DNA of 55,564 bases from JALCSJ01 sp036788835 (GTDB lineage Bacteria; Bacillota; Negativicutes; Acidaminococcales; Acidaminococcaceae). Position 1 is the first letter of the stretch; every line of letters begins with the position of its first letter. Position numbers and translations under genes: made by a program. Shown here piece after piece: positions 1 through 6,836 of the stretch. The notes beneath the pieces were generated by a model. That model was not told where the DNA came from and did no database searches. It saw only the letters and a program-made list of their open reading frames with translations. The stretch covers positions 1 through 55,564 of the forward strand of contig DAIQMR010000013.1 of assembly GCA_036788835.1 (NCBI GenBank), given 5' to 3'.

Positions 1-2
1 AA

Positions 3-53
3 AACATATTAAAAGAAGGCCGGCATCTTCTGGAAGAAGCATGCTCGGCCTAA
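3..53 (+). CDS. tnpB: TnpB (RNA-guided nuclease of IS605-type element), C-terminal tail only
   Basis: Reading from base 3, the last 16 codons before TAA at 51-53 give NILKEGRHLLEEACSA. TnpB proteins commonly end with an (A)xxNIL-EG-R sequence just after the third catalytic Asp of the RuvC domain, and the position directly upstream of an IS605 right end is what is expected for tnpB. Only this tail is visible, so nothing can be said about whether the gene is intact. The identification rests on the NILKEG motif plus the adjacent right-end hairpin. Confidence 0.6.
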   Translation, partial: NILKEGRHLLEEACSA

Positions 54-182
54 CAAATATTAAACTACCGTAGGAACTACGGGAAGTAACGCTTGCGGAG
101 ACGGTGTCAGACGCATGAGCTTGTGCTATGCGCAGTCGTCAGCGAAGCAAGAATCCCGCGACTTTAGTCGTGGGAGGTTCAA
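54..182 (+). ncRNA. Probable omega-RNA (reRNA) scaffold of TnpB
   Basis: The stretch between the tnpB stop and the element end folds into several local hairpins: CCGTAG-GAA-CTACGG at 68-82, a GCAT-AGC/GCT-ATGC stem around 111-130, and the terminal stem at 155-174. In IS200/IS605 elements the omega-RNA overlaps the tnpB 3' end and finishes at the right end, with the guide taken from the flanking DNA. If this copy is active its guide would begin at base 183. The call is by position and structure, not by a covariance match. Confidence 0.45.
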
Positions 183-348
183 TATTTATGATACGAGAGC
201 CAAGAAAGTTTTTATAAACTTCTGTGCCGTTTTTGTAAACAACAACACCTAAACCGGGAACTTTTGTGCCAGTATCGCCAATCATGGTTCTAAGTTCACG
301 ATCCAAGCAAACGATCAAATTCTTGAGCATCATTCGCATTGAGTTCAA
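183..348 (-). pseudogene. 5' fragment of a beta-lactamase-family serine hydrolase, broken by the IS element
   Basis: On the minus strand, reading starts near 348 and gives about 55 residues containing VPGLGVVVYKNGTEVYKNF, the usual N-terminal pattern of PF00144 serine hydrolases (IPG-hydrophobic-DG-hydrophobic-G-G), before the Ser-x-x-Lys motif. The frame then crosses the boundary at 182/183, reads IS right-end sequence (EPPTTKVAGFLLR) and stops at 139. The catalytic SxxK and YxN motifs are missing, so the product cannot be active. The rest of the gene may lie beyond the IS element, outside the window. Which of several Met codons was the start is uncertain. Confidence 0.6.
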
Positions 349-381
349 GATTATTTCACCCTTAACTGAGGTACACCTCAG

Positions 382-410
382 TTGTTAGGGGAAGGGTGGT
401 CTGCTATAAT
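382..410 (+). promoter_or_regulatory. Promoter with overlapping palindrome, upstream of SH3b gene
   Basis: TTGTTA (382-387), a 17-base spacer and TATAAT (405-410) form a good sigma-A type promoter for the gene starting at 475. A perfect 9-bp palindrome, AACTGAGGT-AC-ACCTCAGTT at 364-383, abuts and overlaps the first bases of the -35 box. It could be an operator, or the terminator stem of something upstream; there is no T-run. Confidence 0.6.
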
Positions 411-474
411 TAAGAAAAGGTTTTAGGGACATGGTTTTGGTTAAGATATCTTGAATAGAGGGTAGGTGCTATTT

Positions 475-1296
475 ATGAAATTTTGTAAAAGAATACTTGT
501 ATTGCTTTGTCTTATTTTAGTGCACATATTATCCGGCAATAATGTTTTAGCAGAAGAGCCGCTGGATGCCATTAACTCTCACCGTATTCTAGGCCGTTGT
601 GGCGGTAGTGATGTTAATCTGCGAGCAAATCCAGACACTGAATCTGCTGTAATAACAATGTTGGATAAAAACCAGGTCCTTTATGGCATAAAAAGTGAGA
701 ATTTGGGTGATGAGCACCCCTGGATTAAAGTGATTACGGATAAAGGCCAGACAGGCTGGATATATGGCCAATATTTTCTTTGGGCAGAAGATGCTATGAG
801 TGAGGAAAATCTTTGGAAGGCGAATTTTGATAGCAGAGTTTTTTTCACGATTGAAGGAATAAAAAACATAACAGGAAAAGAAGGAACACCGGAACACTTC
901 AATCCCCACTATAAGGAAAATATTACTAGCAGTAGCTGTGGCATTATATATTGTGAACCCATATTCGTAAGCTACGCCGGAAGTGATAATCATAGAATAT
1001 TCGCTTCTGCCTGGGTCTCAGAAATAGGCTATGATGTAGGCGGATTAGTTATCGGGAAAAGCAGTTCCGAAAGAGGGGCTAAAGAGTTTGGCAGGATGTT
1101 GAAAACAACGGGAACTTACGATGTGGTAAATCCGTCAGGAACAGGGTGGGAAGGACCGGACGAATTGGTGGAAGGCGGAAATTGGTGGTATATCCAAACC
1201 GTGTTTTATGGCAGAATAAGACCAGTGAAAGGTTTGTGCGTAACAGTCAAAGACGGTACTATAATAAAGGTCTGGTGGGGTGTATATGCTGTCTGA
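475..1296 (+). CDS. Secreted bacterial SH3 (SH3b) domain protein of unknown function
   Basis: The 273-residue product begins with a signal peptide (MKFCKRILVLLCLILVHIL, cleavage likely after VLA), followed at about residues 42-103 by an SH3b domain: VNLRANPDTESAVI, then WIKV and GQTGWIYGQY, the usual final strands. SH3b domains bind cell-wall peptides or ligands. The C-terminal 170 residues, rich in Gly and Trp, have no family I recognise. I chose ATG at 475 over GTG at 466 because the signal peptide starts cleanly there and AGGTG lies 6 bases before it. It is monocistronic, with its own promoter and a shared bidirectional terminator. It is probably periplasmic or envelope-located. Confidence 0.75.
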   Translation: MKFCKRILVLLCLILVHILSGNNVLAEEPLDAINSHRILGRCGGSDVNLRANPDTESAVITMLDKNQVLYGIKSENLGDEHPWIKVITDKGQTGWIYGQYFLWAEDAMSEENLWKANFDSRVFFTIEGIKNITGKEGTPEHFNPHYKENITSSSCGIIYCEPIFVSYAGSDNHRIFASAWVSEIGYDVGGLVIGKSSSERGAKEFGRMLKTTGTYDVVNPSGTGWEGPDELVEGGNWWYIQTVFYGRIRPVKGLCVTVKDGTIIKVWWGVYAV

Positions 1297-1425
1297 GAAA
1301 TTATCTATAAGGACAAGATATTTTCAAAATAAATAGGCCAACATCGAGAAAAATATTTTTCGTTATTAGCTTTTTAGCCTTGCAAGGCCATTGTGAAGAG
1401 GTGGAAATATTTAGTGAAATAGAGC

Positions 1426-1474
1426 ACAAGCTAGTCTTAGGGAGCCATACTCCTTTAGACTAGCTTGTTTTTTC
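1426..1474. terminator. Bidirectional terminator
   Basis: A 12-bp stem, ACAAGCTAGTCT (1426-1437) with AGACTAGCTTGT (1457-1468), is followed by T6 on the plus strand. It lies between the convergent SH3b and GntR genes and can serve both, although the A-run on the left is short. Confidence 0.8.
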
Positions 1475-1475
1475 A

Positions 1476-2141
1476 TCAAGCTAACGGTTCAAGCTCAGAC
1501 AGGTTCTTTTGTAAAGGTGTATTCAAATGATCGAGCATAGCTTGCTGGCAGTCAGTGGGATTTTTTGCGGCCATTGCCTTAAAAATTTTTTTGTGTTCAT
1601 TAAGGGTGGTAGTAAGAACACCTTTATTTTTTAGGGAGTGAAGCACAAAATCATTAATCTGGCTTCTATCATTTTCAATAATATTTCTAAAACGCTGGTT
1701 ATTTGCAGCGGAAATAATAATTTTATGGAAAGCCAAATCCAGAGGCATGAACGTTGCCGCAGAACAGCCATTTTTAATGGCCTTAGCCTGTTCTTGGAGA
1801 TTTTTACGCAAAAGTTCAATTTCCGGGCAATCTTCTCCTTCTTTATAACGCAAGGTTAGCATAAAACAACAGTAACTTTCAATGGCGCTGCGAATCTGGT
1901 ACAACTCTATGATTTCGTGCCGGGAGGTGTCATGGAGACGAAAGCCGCGGCTGGGCAAGATATCAATAATATTATCATGGCTTAGCTTCTGCAGGGCATC
2001 ACGCAAAGGCGTTCGTGACATTTTCAAAGTTTCGGCTAAGGCATTAAGGGAGTAGGTATGATTTTTTTCAAAGGCACCATTTGCGATTTTTTGCTTCAAG
2101 AATATATAAGCTTCACTTTGCAAAGAATTATTTTTTTCCAT
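1476..2141 (-). CDS. GntR-family transcriptional regulator, FadR/FCD subfamily
   Basis: The 221-residue protein has an N-terminal winged helix (about residues 8-70, with LAETLKMSRTPLRDALQKL as the recognition region typical of GntR) and an FCD ligand-binding domain (about 77-210). FCD metal-site residues appear in place: D-xxx-H in DLAFHKI, the H of NEHKKIF and the H of MLDHLN. FCD regulators usually sense carboxylic or hydroxy acids, often with a bound metal. The gene is divergent from the operon that starts at 2433, and the only strong palindrome between them (2311-2330) is its probable binding site. I infer that it is the local regulator of that operon. The effector is unknown. Confidence 0.88.
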   Translation of the reverse strand: MEKNNSLQSEAYIFLKQKIANGAFEKNHTYSLNALAETLKMSRTPLRDALQKLSHDNIIDILPSRGFRLHDTSRHEIIELYQIRSAIESYCCFMLTLRYKEGEDCPEIELLRKNLQEQAKAIKNGCSAATFMPLDLAFHKIIISAANNQRFRNIIENDRSQINDFVLHSLKNKGVLTTTLNEHKKIFKAMAAKNPTDCQQAMLDHLNTPLQKNLSELEPLA

Positions 2142-2271
2142 TTGTACGAATCACCCTCTTCTATGGTTAATAATAGCAAAGAACAGGGGAGGCGTCAATT
2201 GGGTCAGGGGATAAGTATAACATGGTGAAAACAGTTTGAAACTTGACTTTAAATTATCTTATAAAAGTATC

Positions 2272-2299
2272 TTGACATGTTCATGAAAAATACTATAAT
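2272..2299 (+). promoter_or_regulatory. Consensus promoter of the LarA-like operon
   Basis: TTGACA (2272-2277), a 16-base spacer and TATAAT (2294-2299) match the sigma-A consensus. It is the only strong promoter visible before the eight-gene plus-strand block, so the block is probably one long transcript. The leader is about 125 bases long and I see no riboswitch in it. Confidence 0.8.
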
Positions 2300-2310
2300 A
2301 TACCCGAAAG

Positions 2311-2330
2311 ATATACCGGTATATCGGTAT
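2311..2330. promoter_or_regulatory. Nested palindromic operator, probable GntR site
   Basis: ATATACCGGTATAT (2311-2324) is a perfect 14-bp palindrome, and ATACCGGTATATCGGTAT (2313-2330) is a second, overlapping dyad. It begins 12 bases after the -10 box, where a bound repressor would block transcription. GntR/FCD proteins bind short dyads of this type (GTAT/ATAC half sites), and their gene is the next one upstream. Binding is inferred. Confidence 0.65.
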
Positions 2331-2432
2331 ATAAGAATAATAATTAGTTGAAAAAAATCTTTAAAAACTAGTGCTTACATATTCAAGTGTAACGGAAGTA
2401 GGAAAGAAAAATATAATTGGGAGCGTGATACT

Positions 2433-2813
2433 ATGAAGCTGATGCATACTAAATTACCGGAGTTCATAAAAAAAATGTATGCGGCGGTAAAGAAGGATAA
2501 TCCACAAAAGACACTGACCATCCGTGGCTTAGAGAATTTGCATTATGCGAAGATGCAATCTTTAAGAACAGGCAGGATTGAGGAAGCCGTAGAAACTATT
2601 GCAGATCAGTCCGAAGTGGATCATGTGGATTTAGTGGTTTTGCCTAGAATACCGGAAACCATGCATACTGTGGTGGTAAAGGGCAAGGATAAAGATGGTA
2701 AAACCACAAAAATAATTTTAGAGGTGATTAACATCATTCATCCAACAGAAGAGGTTGAGTTTGATGGATGCAAGAATGTGGAAGATCGCCGGCCACCTTT
2801 AGGACTTCATTAA
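2433..2813 (+). CDS. Conserved-looking protein of unknown function, first gene of the LarA-like operon
   Basis: The product is 126 residues with no signal peptide or membrane segment. I do not recognise the family. It is basic at the N terminus, then has a central stretch VDHVDLVVLPRIPETMHTVVV and a C-terminal half that looks like beta strands (KTTKIILEVINIIHPTEEVEF), ending in DRRPPLGLH. There is one Cys, near the C terminus. GGGAG lies 9 bases before the ATG. It leads an operon whose other members include a LarA-like protein and a MoaB-fold protein, so a role as a small subunit or accessory factor of the same pathway is inferred. No function should be transferred to it without a structure search. 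Confidence 0.8.
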   Translation: MKLMHTKLPEFIKKMYAAVKKDNPQKTLTIRGLENLHYAKMQSLRTGRIEEAVETIADQSEVDHVDLVVLPRIPETMHTVVVKGKDKDGKTTKIILEVINIIHPTEEVEFDGCKNVEDRRPPLGLH

Positions 2814-2860
2814 TGTAATCTTAAAGAGATAGTAAAGCAACAGATAAGGGGATGCAAATT

Positions 2861-3871
2861 ATGAAGTATAAGATTCTTCCGCTGGGCAGAATTGATGACA
2901 AGATTATTCCTGTTAACGTGATTTTTCTAGACACTAAGGAAATAACAGCCAGTGGATTAACTCAGGACGAAGCGATTATACGCACGGCTGCAGAATATGA
3001 CGGGCCAACGGCTTTAAATGTTTTTGACATGGACGCAGTGACCACCACAAGTGACGGCTTGGTTGCCAAGGGTGCCATTGTTAGAATGGGTGCCTCTGAC
3101 CATGGGAGGGTAAATGCCGAATTTGGTATTCTGCCAATGTTTGGTTTTACTTATTCGCCGGAACAAGTAGCAAGAGAGCCTCACCTTAAACAATGGCAAA
3201 AACTTTTTCCACAACGTAAATTATACAGGGGACCCGATCCTGCTCAAAAGAAAATCCCGGTACATAATGTGGTTATCAGTGGGCGGGCTGCTAATAATAA
3301 CTCAGCTACAGAAATGATGAATATAGTGACCATGGATGAGATGCTGTTCCCGATTTTAGGACAGCTGGAATGTCTTCAGCATGGTCAGGTCCTAGTTGGC
3401 TTGACAGGAGAGGATATATCGGTAGGGATAGGCATGACGGTAGCCGAGCAATTCGGCAGAGTCTTTCCCCATCCGCAATTTCCGGCAGGCGCTACAGCTC
3501 ATGGGTCAGGAGCCTATGCAAAAACCTTGAAACAGTTTATACCTTGCATAGTTTGTGATAAGCCTGCATTGGCTCGTTTGATTATACGGGCTTTGGAGTG
3601 TGATTGTTTCCCGGCTAGGGATATAGGTTGTTCTCCGGCAGTTTTGTCTGTGACCAGAGCTTTGGGTTTACCGATAAATCAGGAACTTATTCAGCCGGCA
3701 GCTCAGGAAGAGCTGGATAGTGTGGGATGCACTAAGGAATGGATGAGCCAGGAACTTCATTTGACAAAGGAAGAAGTTATCGCTAAGGCCGATGAAATTA
3801 TTCCAGGCGTCAATCAGGCCAAAAAATACAAGGCAGAGGAAATAATTGAGGAAAAGATTCTAAAAGTTTAA
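2861..3871 (+). CDS. Unrecognised cytosolic enzyme-like protein, 336 aa
   Basis: A 336-residue soluble protein that I cannot place in a family. It is rich in Gly and in probable active-site motifs: DMDAVTTTSDG, RMGASDHGRVNAEFG, GRAANNNSATEMM, GLTGEDISVGIGM, HPQFPAGATAHGSG and a cysteine cluster around PCIVCDKP...ECDCFPARDIGC. The density of His, Asp and Cys in conserved-looking turns suggests a catalytic, perhaps metal-dependent, protein, and it is probably the main enzyme among the unknowns. I chose ATG at 2861 over the in-frame ATG at 2852 because AAGGGG ends directly against 2852 but lies 9 bases before 2861. It is the second gene of the operon, 47 bases after the first. Confidence 0.8.
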   Translation: MKYKILPLGRIDDKIIPVNVIFLDTKEITASGLTQDEAIIRTAAEYDGPTALNVFDMDAVTTTSDGLVAKGAIVRMGASDHGRVNAEFGILPMFGFTYSPEQVAREPHLKQWQKLFPQRKLYRGPDPAQKKIPVHNVVISGRAANNNSATEMMNIVTMDEMLFPILGQLECLQHGQVLVGLTGEDISVGIGMTVAEQFGRVFPHPQFPAGATAHGSGAYAKTLKQFIPCIVCDKPALARLIIRALECDCFPARDIGCSPAVLSVTRALGLPINQELIQPAAQEELDSVGCTKEWMSQELHLTKEEVIAKADEIIPGVNQAKKYKAEEIIEEKILKV

Positions 3872-3900
3872 GACGAAACCATACCCCGGAGGTGGATAAA

Positions 3901-4263
3901 GTGAACGGCTGCGATGTTATCGTTTATGCTGACAAAACTGTCCTGAAAGTGCAGGGACTGAACATTAAGGGATTAAATACCGGTGCTTTGGAAAAAATCC
4001 TTACAGAAAAATTTGGTTCCATAGTCCGGGTGATTGGTGTTACCGGTAATTCCCTTGATATGGATGTGTATGGGCTTGGTCCTGAACAAATACGTCGTGA
4101 TGAGCAGGGGTTTATCCAAACTATTGCCGCAGCCGAGGGTATTTCCCTTACTGATGTGACCAGACTAGCTTCAGCACAAAAAATTAAAGCTGTGGATATA
4201 GATAAAATACCTCCTCGGGACAAAGATTACTGTGCCGGCGAAAGGTGGAGCCACCATGAGTAA
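3901..4263 (+). CDS. Small unrecognised protein, coupled to the MoaB-fold gene
   Basis: A 120-residue soluble protein. The first 60 residues look like a compact alpha/beta domain (VIVYADKTVLKVQGLNIKG ... KFGSIVRVIGVTGNSLDMDV). The rest is helical and ends SHHE. I do not recognise it. Translation probably starts at GTG 3901, which has GGAGG 8 bases upstream, rather than at GTG 3892, which overlaps that site. Its last codons overlap the start of the next gene by 8 bases (ATGAGTAA), so the two are translationally coupled and probably made in equal amounts, as partners in a complex usually are. Confidence 0.75.
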   Translation: MNGCDVIVYADKTVLKVQGLNIKGLNTGALEKILTEKFGSIVRVIGVTGNSLDMDVYGLGPEQIRRDEQGFIQTIAAAEGISLTDVTRLASAQKIKAVDIDKIPPRDKDYCAGERWSHHE

Positions 4264-4792
4264 GCACGAGGCCTTTAAAACAGTAACCATTATTCCTACC
4301 GGTGACGAAATCAAAGAAGGGGTCGTTTTAGATACGGACAGTCCGGAAATCTTAAGTCAGCTGATAAAGTTAAATCCTCTTTTGACTGTAAAACGACTGC
4401 CTCCTGTCCTTGATAAGCAGGAGGCTATTTTGCATTTGGTAGAGCAGGAGGCTGAAAAGGTCCAACTCATCATTCTTATAGGTGGTTCAGGTGGAGGACA
4501 TCGTTTTAGTCCTTCTCTGGGACGGGATTATACCCATAGTGCCCTAGAAGAAATTTTGCAGGATAAAGTTAGTCACCAGATTTTTGGTAAAAATGGTCAC
4601 CTCTGGTGCAAGTTAATTTGTGGACACTTGGGCCAAGCTTTGGTTATCAATCTGCCCGGTCCATTTACAGAAGCCAAGGCAGCCATGGAGGCCTTTTGCT
4701 CTGCAGCCAGCTGGGAGGATTTGACTCAGCTGAATACAGCGATGACTAAGGCTGTTTTAGGGCAATATCCCATAGGAGTGACAGCTAAATGA
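4256..4792 (+). CDS. MoaB/MoeA-like (molybdopterin-binding fold) protein
   Basis: The 178 residues show the pattern of the MoCF domain (PF00994): an N-terminal strand TIIPTGDEIKEG, close to the TGDEL motif of MoeA domain 3, a central IILIGGSGGG in place of the usual TGG-G loop, and a C-terminal NLPGPFTEAKAAM in the position of the MoeA ALPGxPxxA loop. In MogA/MoeA/CinA proteins this fold binds pterin or nucleotide-like ligands. The Asp of the MogA/MoeA catalytic loop (GGxGxxxxD) is not clearly present here, so classical molybdenum insertion is doubtful. It overlaps the previous gene by 8 bases and the next by 4, marking a tightly coupled trio. Its role is inferred to be cofactor or ligand binding in this pathway. 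Confidence 0.65.
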   Translation: MSKHEAFKTVTIIPTGDEIKEGVVLDTDSPEILSQLIKLNPLLTVKRLPPVLDKQEAILHLVEQEAEKVQLIILIGGSGGGHRFSPSLGRDYTHSALEEILQDKVSHQIFGKNGHLWCKLICGHLGQALVINLPGPFTEAKAAMEAFCSAASWEDLTQLNTAMTKAVLGQYPIGVTAK

Positions 4793-5412
4793 GAAAATTA
4801 TATTGTCGGGCCGCCACGGGACGAATAGGTGGGTTTCCTGGAGCGGCAGCTTTCCTTTGTACTAAGATAAATATAAGCTTTGCTGATGCAGCTTTAAGCT
4901 CTTTGTTTTCTGCTAAAGATTCAATAAATCCACGAATAGATTTTCAAAAAAAACTTTGGCGAGCGGCGACAACAAGGGATGCACTGCTTTTGGATCAGAC
5001 TTTGGCTTCACTCTTAGCAGACCTTTGCCCAGCTGCTGTTTTAGAAGGGGCAGCAGTAACCATAAAGGCTTGGGAAGATGGGCCGACTGGCGGTGGTGTT
5101 TTAGGCAGAATTGATGAAAACCAGTTAGAGGCAAACCAGCAGGTAACAGCAGTAGGAGAGGATTTGTGGAGTTTAGCTTATCCCGGTGGGCCTGGGTTAT
5201 TGCTCCAAGGTAATCGCAAATTAGCCATGCTTGCCGCTGAGATTATTGCTCGGGGAAGAGAAGAAGGCCACAATCCATGGCCATTTCTGCAGCACTGGCT
5301 TACTGATAAAAATGTACCAGCCTATCTTTATACAACAGATGGCAGTGGCTCACAAGGCTTTTTGGCTACAGCAGGTGCGGAATTGTCTAATTTCAGTTTT
5401 ACTTTAATATAG
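4789..5412 (+). CDS. Unrecognised soluble protein, third of the coupled trio
   Basis: A 207-residue protein without signal peptide or clear membrane helix. I do not recognise the family. Visible features are an N-terminal YCRAATGRIGGFPGAAAF, a central acidic/Gly-rich region (AWEDGPTGGGVLGRID), AYPGGPGLLLQGNRK, and a C-terminal TTDGSGSQGF. Its ATG overlaps the TGA of the previous gene (ATGA), so it is translationally coupled to the MoaB-like protein, and the two probably act together. It ends 43 bases before the LarA-like gene. Confidence 0.7.
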   Translation: MRKLYCRAATGRIGGFPGAAAFLCTKINISFADAALSSLFSAKDSINPRIDFQKKLWRAATTRDALLLDQTLASLLADLCPAAVLEGAAVTIKAWEDGPTGGGVLGRIDENQLEANQQVTAVGEDLWSLAYPGGPGLLLQGNRKLAMLAAEIIARGREEGHNPWPFLQHWLTDKNVPAYLYTTDGSGSQGFLATAGAELSNFSFTLI

Positions 5413-5455
5413 CATAAATAGACACTGACCTTATTATAAAAAAGGAGGCAGTAAA

Positions 5456-6697
5456 ATGCTCAGTATGGCAGATTCTCCTAAACTGCCCGCACTCTTCAAA
5501 GTCCGGCAAAAATTGACCAGCGGAGAAATTAAGAATATTCCTGGGGCAATTGGAGAAGAACTGGATAAATTAAAAATCAAGGATAAATTGAGTGAAAAAC
5601 ATATTGCCATTACGGCGGGGAGTCGGGGCATCGCTAATATTCCTCTTATAATACGCAGTATTGTGGATTACGTGAAAGCAGCAGGAGGAAATCCTTTTAT
5701 TGTGCCGGCCATGGGCAGTCATGGAGGCGCTACGGCTTCAGGCCAGACTAGGGTTTTAAAACAGTACGGGATAGACGAAGATTCTATGGGTTGTCCTGTG
5801 CTGTCTTCTATGGAAACGGTTTGTCTGGGCAAGGCCAGCAATGGAGCCCCGGTTTATTTTGATAAAACAGCTTTTAATGCAGATGGGATTATTGTGTGCA
5901 ACAGAGTAAAGCCCCATACGGATTTTATCGCTGACAATGAAAGCGGTTTGGTGAAAATGATGGCTATAGGCCTGGGAAAAGAAAAAGGTTGTTCTTCCAT
6001 GCATGCCCATGGTCTGGCTGCATCCTTGCCCCTGTCCTGTGCCTTAGCGTTGACTAAAGCTCCAGTTTTGTGCGGGCTGGCCATTATAGAAGATTCCCGG
6101 GATCAGACTTATTTAATTAAAGGTGTGGCCAAAGAAAACTTTCTGGAAGAGGATGCCAAATTACTAAAAACAGCTAAATCCTTAGTCCCAAGTTTGCCAG
6201 TGGCAGCACTGGATATGTTGGTGGTCAAAGAAATTGGCAAAATTTATAGCGGTACGGGCATGGATACTAAAGTTATCGGGCGCATCAGAGTACGAGGCGT
6301 GCCGGAGCCTGTCCGTCCTGATATTAGATTCATTGTGGCTCTTAGACTTAACAACCATTCATATGGCAATGCCTTGGGCATTGGTTTAGCTGATATTACG
6401 ACCCAGGCATTAGTGGAGCAGATAGATAGGAAGGCCATGTATAGCAATTTATTGGCGACCACTTATTTAGAACGAGGCAAGTTGCCTATCTATTTTCCCA
6501 CAGAAAAAGAAAGCATAGAAACGGCATATAGCTTATGCGGACAGATGGCTAATCCTAAAATCATTGTGATAGAGAATACCTTGCATTTAGAAAATATGTT
6601 AGTTACAGAAGAGGTAATAAAAGAAAATCCGCAGCTAGAAGTTTTGGCAAGAGATTTGTCTTTTGCCTTTGATTCGGGCGGGAAGTTAAACATATAG
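5456..6697 (+). CDS. LarA-like protein (lactate racemase N-terminal / DUF2088 family)
   Basis: The 413-residue length matches LarA. The LarA superfamily pattern is visible: AITAGSRGIANIP (residues 51-63), VPAMGSHGGATASGQ (83-97, His89), and NRVKPHTDF (149-157, His154) followed by Lys167 in ESGLVKM. In Lactobacillus plantarum LarA the nickel-pincer nucleotide is held by a Lys, with nearby His residues for catalysis, in the equivalent xEPHxxxG...GRKS stretch. Here the spacing from His to Lys is three residues longer, so the equivalence is an inference. Members of this family are racemases or epimerases of 2-hydroxy acids with varied substrates, and the family alone does not identify the substrate. 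GGAGG precedes the ATG. LarB at 53617 shows that the genome has at least one step of cofactor synthesis. Confidence 0.78.
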   Translation: MLSMADSPKLPALFKVRQKLTSGEIKNIPGAIGEELDKLKIKDKLSEKHIAITAGSRGIANIPLIIRSIVDYVKAAGGNPFIVPAMGSHGGATASGQTRVLKQYGIDEDSMGCPVLSSMETVCLGKASNGAPVYFDKTAFNADGIIVCNRVKPHTDFIADNESGLVKMMAIGLGKEKGCSSMHAHGLAASLPLSCALALTKAPVLCGLAIIEDSRDQTYLIKGVAKENFLEEDAKLLKTAKSLVPSLPVAALDMLVVKEIGKIYSGTGMDTKVIGRIRVRGVPEPVRPDIRFIVALRLNNHSYGNALGIGLADITTQALVEQIDRKAMYSNLLATTYLERGKLPIYFPTEKESIETAYSLCGQMANPKIIVIENTLHLENMLVTEEVIKENPQLEVLARDLSFAFDSGGKLNI

Positions 6698-6836
6698 TCA
6701 CGGGTTTGAAAAAAATTAGGGGGGTGCATGCCTGATTCTGCAGAGGGAACATATTAAATCCGGTAGTTAAACAGATACAAAAGCTTAAAAGACAGGTTTC
6801 AAAAGAGAAAGTTTTGTGAAAAGGGGAGGATTGTGT

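Larger units (their letters stand above)
1..182 (+). mobile_element. Right end of an IS200/IS605-family element (partial)
   Basis: The first 182 bases carry the 3' tail of a tnpB gene, then a structured non-coding stretch, then a subterminal hairpin (CCCGCGACT at 155-163 pairing with AGTCGTGGG at 166-174) and the sequence GGTTCAA ending at 182. A hairpin followed by TCAA is the right-end arrangement known from IS608-type elements, which are cut just after TCAA. Downstream of 182 the sequence becomes a fragment of an unrelated gene on the other strand, which fits an insertion boundary there. The rest of the element and its left end lie outside the window, so it is unknown whether tnpA is present. 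Confidence 0.75.

Noticed and set aside
139..348. A 69-codon minus-strand reading frame as an intact small gene
   Set aside because: Its last 13 codons are IS right-end sequence, and its first part is only the start of a PF00144 hydrolase. It is kept as a broken gene.
2433..5412. Proline or glycine reductase (Prd/Grd) cluster
   Set aside because: The genes are in a similar clostridial context, but there is no selenocysteine-type in-frame TGA, no PrdA/GrdB-like sequence and no pyruvoyl cleavage motif.
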